Positions 31,801 to 40,800 of a DNA stretch of 64,000 nt are shown here, piece by piece. Source of the stretch: Tritrichomonas musculus (lineage: Eukaryota > Parabasalia > Tritrichomonadida > Tritrichomonadidae); NCBI GenBank assembly GCA_039105265.1, contig JAPFFF010000009.1:4712001-4776000 (forward strand), read 5' to 3'. The position numbers were made by a program, and so were the translations under genes. The stretch's first letter is position 1. Every line of letters begins with the position of its first letter. The notes beneath the pieces were generated by a model, which had not been told where the DNA came from, did not search any database, and was given only the letters and a program-made list of their open reading frames with translations.

Positions 31801-33838
31801 ATGCTTGTGACGGCGACTTTTTGATTTCTCTTTTACGGTTAGTTTTGACATATTTGAAATATTCGGCTGCGGCTTCTGGATCGAAGTTTTTAACTGCCAA
31901 AAAACATTCATTTGCTGCCTTTCTAACCGATTGATCGCTGTGGTTAAACAAAGGTTGAATTTGCTGCGCGAATTCTTCAATGTTAATTCCAGCGTTGATT
32001 TCGTAATTTGCAAGATGATGAGCAAAATAAGTGAGAATTCGGTTTGGAATTGCCGGATTTTTGACAGGAAGTTGTTGATACAAAATTTGAAAGACAAATT
32101 GGGCGGAATTTGCTTCTGCTGCTGAATCAAGGATTTCAAACACCGGCTGCTCGAATCTTTTATCTTGAATCTTATCGACAGCGAAATTGACAGCATACGT
32201 TAAGGCATCGTCAGTCAGCTTTTCGGGATCGTATTTCATGTAATTGAGAAGATGCTGCATTAAATTGACCATAACTTTTGGAGTAAACGTTTTCCCCATG
32301 AACATTGAAGACAAACCAACAACAACTGCTGATGGTTGAGACGGATCTTGCTCAAATTGGTTCTGGAGTGCATCTAGGCCTTTCGTAACCATTCCCCATT
32401 GAGTTGCGCCTAGAAGTTGCAATGTTTCTGGATTCACCCAATTTTCCCAGGCCGCTTTTGTGCTTTGTATTGACTGCTTCCTGCGAGATTGACGTCGGAC
32501 ATCAGGAGAAACAAGTCTGTTTGACTTCGATTTGGTGCTTCGAGTGATTTCTGGCTTGTCGTTGGCTTCGTTTGCATCCGAATGTGGCGAGTTACGGTCA
32601 CCTTGGTAATTTCCGGGGTTTCCATTCCCTCCACCTTGAGCAGGATTATTGCCACATTTGAGTTTGTATGCATTTGATGCAGATTCACGAATTGAATGTG
32701 AGGGATCTGATGTTAATTGCTGAAGTGCATCAATAACAGAATTTGAAATGGGGGTAACATTACAACGAATTAGAAATGCAATGCCTTCTTCTTTTAGTCT
32801 TGGTGATTGAGAAGTAAGCATTTTTAATAAGAAATCAACAAATGGAGGCTCATATGGAGATGAAACAACATTCAATGCAATTGCATCAAATGCATTTTGT
32901 AATGCTAAAATTCGAGATTGTTGCCTTTTTTGGCTCATAATATTAATTATTGGATTAACATATCCTTGAAGTTTCTTAAAAAGCATTGATTTGAAAGTGA
33001 TTGCAAGTTTTTCAATTATTTGTACAACAACACCTTCACATATCATATTTTTTTCTGTTCCTGCAGGTACAACAAAATTATGTTCAATGACATTAAATCG
33101 ACTGGTTTCATCTATACTGTTTAAAAGTTCTTCATATCCAATTTTACGATCTTTCCAATTACTCGATGAAATTAAAGAGATCCAGTGCTGATCATCAATT
33201 TTAGGTTTCATATCTGAATTAATATTATTTGAATTCGAATCGATTTCTCCTGAATTTCCACCATTTACATTGGAAACAGAAGAATTTAATGTATCGAGAT
33301 CTGAACCTGCAACAAATTTAGCTGCAGCAATTGCTGACTCTGCTTCTTTAACAACCTTAGTATCTGGATTATTTAATAATGGTTTTAGATGCTCAATAAT
33401 GTTAAATGCTTCTTGAGCATCTTGTGAAGTTAAAGTAGCGAGATGAGCAACTATGATTGAAATAACTGATAAAATAACTGGCGTTGCTTTCTTTTCAAGA
33501 CCACTAAATAATTGTTGAGTAACTTCTTTTCTATTTTCGTGAAGACATTTTGAAATTAATGAGATTGCTAAATCAACTGATTGTTGTTTTGCACCTAAAC
33601 AATTATTAATAAGAACTTGCGATATTTGTGGATAGTTGATATATGGAGAAACCTCAAAAAATTTTTCGCAAATAAGTAACGCAACTCGTTGACAATTTGG
33701 ATGTATGTCTGCGATATAATTTGGTAAGTTCGATAAAAGTTGACTTAATAATTCGTCGGATGGATTAATCATCATTTGTAGAATATTTTGATATGCTTTG
33801 AGACGAGCTCTCCAATCGCCTGCTTCGATCTCATCCAT
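28883..33838 (-). CDS. XMAP215/Dis1-family TOG-domain microtubule polymerase
   Basis: The 1651-residue protein starts directly with a TOG domain (AGDWRARLKAYQNIL) and has a second at ~205-400 (HWISLISSSNWKDRKIGYEEL). A third lies at ~465-650 (GATQWGMVTKGLDAL) and a fourth at ~730-925 (LILAIAKSGSIIETRKALDEM). A Gln-rich linker separates these from a further helical block. Basic Ser/Lys-rich linkers lie between TOG arrays, as needed for lattice binding. A poly-Gln/Asn/Glu stretch at ~1225-1345 precedes a conserved C-terminal helical domain (LLVYRWITDLCSDDAAVSIKSM). This order is that of XMAP215/CKAP5, which feeds tubulin onto plus ends at spindle poles and basal bodies. The main alternative, a CLASP-type TOG protein, is less likely because of the N-terminal start and the C-terminal domain. 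Confidence 0.85.
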   Translation of the reverse strand: MDEIEAGDWRARLKAYQNILQMMINPSDELLSQLLSNLPNYIADIHPNCQRVALLICEKFFEVSPYINYPQISQVLINNCLGAKQQSVDLAISLISKCLHENRKEVTQQLFSGLEKKATPVILSVISIIVAHLATLTSQDAQEAFNIIEHLKPLLNNPDTKVVKEAESAIAAAKFVAGSDLDTLNSSVSNVNGGNSGEIDSNSNNINSDMKPKIDDQHWISLISSSNWKDRKIGYEELLNSIDETSRFNVIEHNFVVPAGTEKNMICEGVVVQIIEKLAITFKSMLFKKLQGYVNPIINIMSQKRQQSRILALQNAFDAIALNVVSSPYEPPFVDFLLKMLTSQSPRLKEEGIAFLIRCNVTPISNSVIDALQQLTSDPSHSIRESASNAYKLKCGNNPAQGGGNGNPGNYQGDRNSPHSDANEANDKPEITRSTKSKSNRLVSPDVRRQSRRKQSIQSTKAAWENWVNPETLQLLGATQWGMVTKGLDALQNQFEQDPSQPSAVVVGLSSMFMGKTFTPKVMVNLMQHLLNYMKYDPEKLTDDALTYAVNFAVDKIQDKRFEQPVFEILDSAAEANSAQFVFQILYQQLPVKNPAIPNRILTYFAHHLANYEINAGINIEEFAQQIQPLFNHSDQSVRKAANECFLAVKNFDPEAAAEYFKYVKTNRKREIKKSPSQASDSNQEKPSKSESKIPKGRSEIPVSQRGIRSASPTTKERHSSQQQEKNQQNQDKLDRQRQMSPQRGIFPQRLILAIAKSGSIIETRKALDEMESILNNQLENVGESTVPASEFTEFYNRARQWFKDANTTIVLLITKVIALSFKAIIVEQITSVSLEFLCDVCLLLNITNKGIRSAALSALTQLDSIHPAFVPNIFLPAFPKLNVEGRKAGVSFLKTLHFDMNVQQYYSLIINFLADKNESFRESAKPLIEQFLQLPNSLETLKSAAEGFTPAQKFQVLNRLAEYEKDVQYVTQAPNQQQQQQQPKQQFQQPRQQQQQNHHRLFKCIPNLVDKEQRERILDPFLPLKVLNNEEKTDVLLEILQKYVDKYFYDSDTIVSTETEAIQETCANFVEIMNNEPDRFSLILDIILLWWANQALLIKVQEGFDEIIQFLDILLADLDKKNRMLSQFEFSIILPTVLECLGRDESQWESIRQALFKICDINELMATLVHLLSIVSSVFTIVATFRTLMIIIPEIEDVTPYENDLRRHTKKIHSIVSSDIEGNQELYDVTILFTEFLNELDQERNQQQQLEEMEQNEEQEELLEDENNNNNNDNDYEENININNNNDIIEDNNNNENEEINNNNNEEDLNEEINNNNYDEDEEDQQQQQQQIFQQQRKQQQYKKTNSNNNSRNTSNNNNNVIVKPVEEVEKEIEIPRIDYSQQVKVSSCELSDFITEQINSPFLLVYRWITDLCSDDAAVSIKSMKSITSQMKKDYKVFENHLDPLVISLIAKMHIQFSANPLQVRLCKYVSFCILTLFSETPLKEKISQKLVQQIIYELLTHLSNGISEPVLNQVLNAIIVKLMEDCQMKSFYGLLSAIGEFENIEHFSDKWLRLALKCFEACGVRLCEIGNQTDIVSAILKIDEFFEEHPQEEIQEAPIGQKILKTINNFISLIGKNFSYLLDSPDITQTLSKSPLLQMLKQPGEESF

Positions 33839-34238
33839 TTTATTTTGATGATGAACGTTTAACTTTTTTTTGTTTGTTGAAAAATTTTATCAAAATTTTA
33901 TTTTGATAATTTATCTCAATTATAAATCTACTTATATCTTTTTGAAAAAGTGTTAATACTGAAATATAGCATATTAATTCATTATATTTTATATTGTAAA
34001 ATATAATATATGCTTATTTTCTAAAAATATTTTGTAAAGTTGACCATCTACATCAAACGATGGATGTCGTAACAGTTTTATCTTATTGGTATATTTAAGA
34101 AATAAAAGAAAAACAAATTATGAGAGGGAAAACAATGCATAAAATGAATAATAAAAGAAAAAAAAAAATAGTAGATACTATAATATTTAAATATTTTATT
34201 TAAACAATAAATTAAAAAAAAAAAATATCTACAGATAT
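33839..34238. other. Spacer between the Sec7-like gene and the TOG gene
   Basis: These 400 very AT-rich bases lie between the ATG of the TOG gene and the stop of the Sec7-like gene, both on the minus strand. They should include the TOG promoter. I see no gene. Confidence 0.6.
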
Positions 34239-35291
34239 TTATAACCTTAGATTGTAAAGTGAAATATAACAAGAATTGTAATCAATACATCTTTTCCAAG
34301 CAATCAAATCTTCATCACCATCAGGAACAAGAGCAAATGATTGCTTTTTCTTTATTACCTCATGCCCTTTCGATTTAACAGTATAATCAAATGTAACGCC
34401 TTGATTTTTCTTTATAACAAGATATGCGGGATTTTTTTGTTCTTGAGGAACTATTTCTGTAATAATGTTATTTAACTTGAAAGAACGTTCAGACTGATCT
34501 TTTGGATTATCTTTATAATAAACAATCTTACCTTTTGTTATATTTAATGATATTTTCTTCTTTCTTTTGTGCTTTTTACCATATTTAGTGAAATTTCCAC
34601 TTTTTTCAAATGAAGGTTCTATCTGACTGTCAAAAAATGTAAAGAAAAGAGGTACTGGATTCTTTATAATTTCATCGAGAAATGTTTCTTTGGCAGGATC
34701 GGTAAAGTTTGATTCATCTAAAATTTGTTTAAATTCGTCTCGAGGCATTTTATTAGTACCAATTTTATCCATAGAATATAAAATTGCTGCTTTTCCAAAC
34801 ATGGCAACATCAGTTGGGGTTTCTTGTATATATTTGTTGGAATTGCAATAAGCTTCACCAAATGCCTCAAGAATTATTTTGTTTGAGGCTGGGTTAATTG
34901 GAATCGCTATTCTTGACAATAAAATTTGTGCAGCTTTTGATATGTCAAGATAATCTAAATTGACAGATTGAAAATAAAAGTAAAATAATGACTTTCTATT
35001 ATCTCTGAATTCTGTTCCTGATACATTTACGCTTGATAAAAAGTAATTAGTGATTGACGAATAACTAATTTCAGGACAATAAAAAAAGATTCTGCTTAAA
35101 AAAGAATTACTGCTAAGTTTAAAATCAGGTGAAAAATCAAATAAAAATCGTGATCCTTCTAAGGGATCTTTATTAAATTGTTCAACAAATTTAGTTGGAA
35201 AAATAAAACTACGATCTGTTAAAAGTTTTTCACTATCATCAATAGGAGGAGGTTTTCCCAGCCAAGAGCTGCATTCAGGAGTGTTAGACAT
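34239..35291 (-). CDS. Divergent Sec7-like domain plus PH domain protein
   Basis: The 350-residue protein has a Sec7-like helical domain at about 30-225. Recognisable parts are IPINPASNKIILEAFGEAYC (Sec7: LPGEAQ-KI-MEAFAxxYC) and TPTDVAMFGKAAILYSMDKIG (Sec7: SADTAYVLAFSIIMLNTDLHN). A PH domain follows at ~235-345, ending with the usual Trp helix (DEDLIAWKRCIDYN). Sec7 proteins load GTP onto Arf GTPases at Golgi and endosomes; the PH domain binds phosphoinositides. The catalytic glutamate finger is replaced by Asn and the NTDLHN motif is altered, so exchange activity is doubtful. It is divergent with the BTB-like gene at a spacing of 158 bases. Confidence 0.65.
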   Translation of the reverse strand: MSNTPECSSWLGKPPPIDDSEKLLTDRSFIFPTKFVEQFNKDPLEGSRFLFDFSPDFKLSSNSFLSRIFFYCPEISYSSITNYFLSSVNVSGTEFRDNRKSLFYFYFQSVNLDYLDISKAAQILLSRIAIPINPASNKIILEAFGEAYCNSNKYIQETPTDVAMFGKAAILYSMDKIGTNKMPRDEFKQILDESNFTDPAKETFLDEIIKNPVPLFFTFFDSQIEPSFEKSGNFTKYGKKHKRKKKISLNITKGKIVYYKDNPKDQSERSFKLNNIITEIVPQEQKNPAYLVIKKNQGVTFDYTVKSKGHEVIKKKQSFALVPDGDEDLIAWKRCIDYNSCYISLYNLRL

Positions 35292-35449
35292 TTTAAAAAA
35301 ACAAAATAAAGTATAAAATCTTTTTTGAATGATACATTCAGAATTAATTCAAAAAGAGTTAAATTTCGTTCATATTGGTTAAAAAAATTGACGTAAACCG
35401 CTTTGAAGTATTTTTATGACATGCTATATGAAATCTAGGTAGATTTTCA

Positions 35450-36262
35450 ATGCTTCAACTTCAAGTGGCATCACCCACATCGAAATTATCACTATTACCA
35501 CAGTTTGATAAGCTAGTTATTGAAATCTCATTTGGGAATTTATTGATGCAAACTTCAGAATTGATTTCTGTTTTATCAACAAAAATTAGAAAAGATATTG
35601 AAAATGGAGTAATGGCGTTTTATTTCAACGATATTAAGGTAAATGAATTAATTTTACAAAACCTTTTTTATTTTATCAAAGGAAAATCATTAATTATTAA
35701 TGAACAAAATTACGAAGCTTACCTAACCATCTCAACTATGCTTGAGATGCCTCTGCTTATTGAAAAAGCTTTTTTCTTTTCTGAAGTTATTGATATTCGA
35801 AACTTACTATTTGATTCAAATTCTGGAATTCCAGAAAAAATTATTGCAGATATTATTGCTTCAGTTTTTGATCTTTTTTATTACTTTGCACCATTAAAAG
35901 AAAAATTACCTTTTTTTATTCAATTAATTCTAAAGTCCAACAAACTTGTTATTCAACAAGAAGATGACCTTTGCAATTGGCTAATTGATTATAGAAAACA
36001 GCATAAGGATGAATATGATGACGATACCTTAATGCTATTTAACAGTATTCATGCTGAAAACCTATCAGAAGATTATTGTACAAAAATCTTAGACAACAAT
36101 GACATTAATGTACAAATGGTTTTAATGGAGAAAAGATTGACGTTCAATCCACATTCAAATGATCAAAGTAGTTCGACCAGATATAAGAAAAGAACGATGG
36201 AGATGCTTTTTGTTGCACTGGTTAATCAATTTTCTTTTTTACCAGATTACTCCGCTTCTTAA
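35450..36262 (+). CDS. BTB/BACK-like protein
   Basis: The 270-residue protein has a BTB-like N-terminal ~105 residues. They run from a strand (FDKLVIEISFGN), through a helix near SELISVLSTKIRKDIENG and a strand (VMAFYFND), to helices ending in AYLTISTMLEMPLLIEKA. The remainder (LCNWLIDYRKQHKDEYD) is helical, like a BACK region. This matches the many short BTB-like proteins of trichomonads, which serve as dimerising adaptors. No Kelch or other partner domain is attached. The assignment is by pattern and is moderate. Confidence 0.5.
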   Translation: MLQLQVASPTSKLSLLPQFDKLVIEISFGNLLMQTSELISVLSTKIRKDIENGVMAFYFNDIKVNELILQNLFYFIKGKSLIINEQNYEAYLTISTMLEMPLLIEKAFFFSEVIDIRNLLFDSNSGIPEKIIADIIASVFDLFYYFAPLKEKLPFFIQLILKSNKLVIQQEDDLCNWLIDYRKQHKDEYDDDTLMLFNSIHAENLSEDYCTKILDNNDINVQMVLMEKRLTFNPHSNDQSSSTRYKKRTMEMLFVALVNQFSFLPDYSAS

Positions 36263-37124
36263 TACTCTTTTTTTGCTTGAATTAATATAGATTTGTTTGT
36301 TAAATTATATATAGATAAAATATTTATTAATGAATTTTATGAGATTTTTTGATTGAAAATGATTAAATCACAACCAGCTTAATACATTTTAAAATATTAG
36401 TATGTTGATGAAATAAATGGAATTTTAGCTATAAAAATAATTAGGAGTGAATTTAATGTGTATTTAAAAAGGAATTTTTATCTTGAATGATAGAAAATGG
36501 ATTCTTCAAGTTAAGTAATATTTATTTTTATTTACTAGAGAGAAATAAAATAAAATTGAGAATGAGATTTATTAATTTCAAAAAATGATAAAAATGATGC
36601 ATTGTAATAAAATTGACATTATTATTATATAAAGATCTTTTCTCAAGTGTTGTAAAAGTTTTTTAATCTATCTATTAATTTTTTTTTTTTTTTTTTTTCA
36701 GATTTTTGATGAATGCTTAATGCAATCTAAAATTCTTAAGAAAATAATATCCTAGGTGTTTCATTTTAAGGTTGAGTATTCACGATGCTTATTTTGACAT
36801 TTTTAATCGATTTGATAATTTGATAAAAAGTCCTTTTTCGTTTTGAGCGAATTGTCAATTATATAACAATAAAGATCATTTGGAATTTAATTTGATAAAT
36901 ACCATTTGTCATTTCATAATTCGATGATTATTCATTGATAACTTGAAAAAATGTCATATTTAACAAACTTATTTTTTATCGTAAATTCGATTAACATAAG
37001 TTTGGTAATAAATTAACCTTTATAAACAAAATTATCAAAAAGTTAATATTTTATTAATACAAAAAGTGGAATATAAAAAAATATTTTATAAAAGATTAAT
37101 AACAATAAAAACAACAATAAAAAA
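36263..37124. other. 862-base spacer between convergent genes
   Basis: The stretch is AT-rich, with a ~22-base T-run near 36680. I find no reading frame of note, no tRNA-like fold and no clear inverted repeat. Confidence 0.6.
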
Positions 37125-37697
37125 TTATTTCAAAAGGCTTAATAATTGTTCTGTCATATCATATATTTTTTCGCATGATTCGAAGGTATTAATTGCATCA
37201 TCGAAACTAATCTGATATTTATTGACTATTTTTTCAATAAACTCCCTATCTTTTTCATCATATCTATCATAAATTTCTTTTTTTACGCCTTCGGTCTGTC
37301 TTTGTATATGCGCATTTTCTCTTTCTTTTTCAATTTTCTCTTTTCCCTTTTCATAGAGAATATCAAAAGCTACTTCAGAACAATAATTTGCTTTTTGAAG
37401 AGCTTCTTGAACATCACCGTTAGAAAATCCGAGATCTGTAAGATCAATTTTTAAACGATTTAACCTCCTTTCTTTTTGGTCCATAGTCTTGTCCCAGCCA
37501 GGTCTTCGACGATTTTTGCTGTTTAAATTATTTTGATTTATATTTTGGCAATTGTTTTGGTTATCTTGAATAGTGTTCGTTACATTTTCGTTGTCATTCG
37601 GGGGATAATTATTGGGAGACATAACTTCATCATTTATTTTTTGGAAATTTTCATTTGTTGTACCAAATTCTGTTGTTTCTGTGGGTAAATCTTGCAT
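37125..37697 (-). CDS. UBA-like domain protein
   Basis: The 190-residue protein has an Asn-rich N-terminal third, then a UBA-like helical bundle at ~85-120 (LTDLGFSNGDVQEALQKANYCSE, FDILYE). A charged helix follows, then a second UBA-like bundle at the end (DREFIEKIVNKYQISFDDAINTF, MTEQLLSLL). UBA domains bind ubiquitin or act as protein-binding modules. I place the start at the first ATG (37697); the frame runs six codons further upstream from a TTG only. It is divergent with the cyclin-like gene, 140 bases away. Confidence 0.6.
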   Translation of the reverse strand: MQDLPTETTEFGTTNENFQKINDEVMSPNNYPPNDNENVTNTIQDNQNNCQNINQNNLNSKNRRRPGWDKTMDQKERRLNRLKIDLTDLGFSNGDVQEALQKANYCSEVAFDILYEKGKEKIEKERENAHIQRQTEGVKKEIYDRYDEKDREFIEKIVNKYQISFDDAINTFESCEKIYDMTEQLLSLLK

Positions 37698-37837
37698 ATT
37701 CGCGTAAAATCTCAAGACAAACTCAAATTTTTTTATTTATCGTCTAGGCGAAAATATAGTCAAATATGAATTGATTTTTAAAAACTGTGGAATTCAAATT
37801 GAATATAATTAAAATTGAGATAAGTTCAAAAATTTAA

Positions 37838-40800
37838 ATGAAATCAAAAAGCCAAGCAAAAGAGCTACATCCAGGCTTCTTGAAACAGGTAATTTCCCTG
37901 ATGGAATACATATCGACAATTGGCCTTAAATTTAATAATAATTATGAAAAAATTGTTCACAATGCAATGGTTTTCTTTCAGAGATTAATATTAAATAACG
38001 AAAATGTTTACTACGAAACCAATACCCCTACAAATCCAAACGAAACTTTCTTTCAACGCACAGATACGTTACTTCTTAGTGCTCTTGCTTCTTACCACCT
38101 CTCGCTAAAAGTTAATGAATTTCCACGAGATGTTAAAAAAATATCAGCCATAATAATCAATATTTTCAAAACAGAGATGTCATCCAGAAGCGATTACAGA
38201 AAATGGAAAAAAGAGCAAGTTGGTAAGCCTACGGATATGATTAATCATCATGATTACATAGAATCGATTTTAGTTAACGAGATCTGCCCCATACTCAAGA
38301 ATTTCAAACGTAATGTAATTAGAACGATATTTTTTTTAAACAACAGCAACATAGATCAAATTTTAGATAAATTAGACAATTATTTATGCGAAGGCATTAT
38401 TAATGGAGAAAACGACCTAATTTACCTTATAGACTTTAATTTAGAAGTTAAGTCACCATATGATTATCTTCAACCGTTTATTACGCATATAATGCATTGG
38501 TATTTAAAAAATGACAAAACGGTTGATATCAGACAAATATCATTAGAAGTAGACATAGAAGCACGAAGCATTTTAAGACTAGTTTTATCGCGCGATCCAT
38601 ATTTTTACAGTGCACAACCACAAATAATGGCTTTATTAGCCATACAAAAAGCATTTGAAGTTTTTGGAATTGAATTAAAATCACCTTCAATTCCAGATAA
38701 AGTGAAATGGTACGAGTTTTTATATCCAGGCGAAGATCCAGATGAAATTCAAAGAACATTTGATTATGCGAATTCTCATTTCTTCCAAAATGATTGGAAC
38801 GATAGAATTTTTCATAATTTTATTAATGATTCTTTTTCATTTAAAAAAAGGAATTTTAAAACCGAAGTTGATCCAAAAGTTTTTAATGAATTTTTGTTTA
38901 TTCCTTATGAAAAAATGTCACCTGGTGAACCGTTAAATATTGAACCACCTCCCTTTAAACTACTTGAATCATTGGCAGGACCTCCTGATGAATACAATTA
39001 CCTGTCAAGAAGACAGATACCAAAAGTGCAGCCTCCTAATTACGACATTCCATTTAATCAAAGAATTTTAATTTCCGAATTCGTGGAGTACAGAGCGGAA
39101 CACTTAGACACAAATCATCGACAAGCAAATAATTTGGTTGTTAATGAAGTTGTACGAAGAAGTGGTAACGGTGGCGGTTTCGTCGGTTATTATCAAAATA
39201 ATAAAAATTTGAATCCAAGAAAAGTTAGAAATCATTTGGATAGAATCCTTTTTGAACTGGTTAAAAATAATGATTCATCGGATAATAATGAAAATGATAT
39301 GAAGGTGTTCAATGAAATTACTCAGAAAAACCTTTCAAAGAGATATCAAATATGGTGCGATTCACCACCAGTAATGGAAAAACCTGAAGAGTCTTCTTCA
39401 GAAGATGAAGTAATTGAAAATAAACAAAATCAAGAAGAAGTAAAAACTGAACAAACAATGATTTTCAAGTCTAAAGATGAAAATGAAAAATCACAATCAA
39501 TTAAACCAAATCTTAAAGAAATTCAAAAAGATAAACAAGAAGAAATTAAAAAGCAAGAAGAAATTAAAAAGCAAGAAGAAATTAAAAAATCAGAACAAAT
39601 AATTAAAAAGGAAGAAATTAAGGAAATTAAAAAAGAAGAGGAAAATAAAAATGATAAAAAGGAAATAGAAATTAAAAAAGAAGAGGAATTTAAAGGAGTT
39701 AAAAAAGAGGAAATTATTAATAAAACGCAAGAAGAAGAGGAAGTAGCTGAGGAAGAGGAAGAAGAGGAGGAAGAAATGGAAGAAGAGGAAGAAGAAGAAG
39801 AAGAGGAGGAGGAAGAAATCAAAGACAAGAAGAATAAAAAGAATTCTTCAAAATCAACAACGAAAAATAAAAAAGAAACCAAGAAAGAACCAGAAGTTGT
39901 TAAACGAGGAAGAGGGAGACCCAAAAAAGAAGAAACACTTAAAAAAGAAGCCCAAAAAAGTGCCAAACCTAAAGAAGAAGAGCCAAAGAAAAAGGGACCC
40001 GGAAGACCCAAAAAAACTGACACGCAAACAAAAGAAACAAAAGGAAAGAAAAATGAAGTATCAAATAATAAAGGACCAACAATCACTCTTCTTTCGAAAC
40101 AAGAGAAACAAACATATGAATTAATTATTTCATCAGCATCAACTTCAATGGCAGAGAAAGCACGAGCACGAAGGACTCTTAAAGATAATGAAAAAAATGA
40201 AGAATTATTAAAACAACAGAAAGAAAAAGAAAGAATTGAAAAAAGAAAAGAAGAAGCTGCTAAGAAAAAAGCAGAACAAGAAGCTAAGAAAAAAGCAGAA
40301 CAAGAAGCTAAGAAAAAAGCAGAACAAGAAGCTAAGAAAAAAGCCGATGCTAAAAAGAAAGCCGATGCTGAAGCAAAGAAGAAATCTGAACAAGAAGCAA
40401 AGAAAAAAGCAGAAGCAGAAGCAGAAGCTAAGAGAAAAGCTGCTCAAGAAGCTGCATTGAAATCGAGAGTAAACAAAAAAGATGAAAAAATGAATAACAA
40501 CAATAATAATAAGAAAAATAATTCAAAAATAGATCAAAAAGAAGAGGAAGATGAATATGAATATTTTTATGAAGAAGAAGAGGAGGAGGATCAATTAGAG
40601 GAAGAGGAAGAAGAAGAGGAGGAGGAAGAAGAAGAAGAAGAAGAAACCAAAGAAAAATATTCAAGAAAGAATAATAAATCTTCAACTTATTCTTCTTCTT
40701 CTTCCAAACAAAGAAAAGATTCAAAATCTTCAGAATCAAGTTCATCAAAGAAGAAATCATCAAGAAATATTGAAGTTGAAGAAGAACCAGTTAAAAGGCC

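Noticed and set aside
39523-40086. Ser/Phe-rich frame of 187 codons opposite the cyclin-like gene
   Set aside because: It is the complement of Glu/Lys codons in the sense frame, with no recognisable domain.
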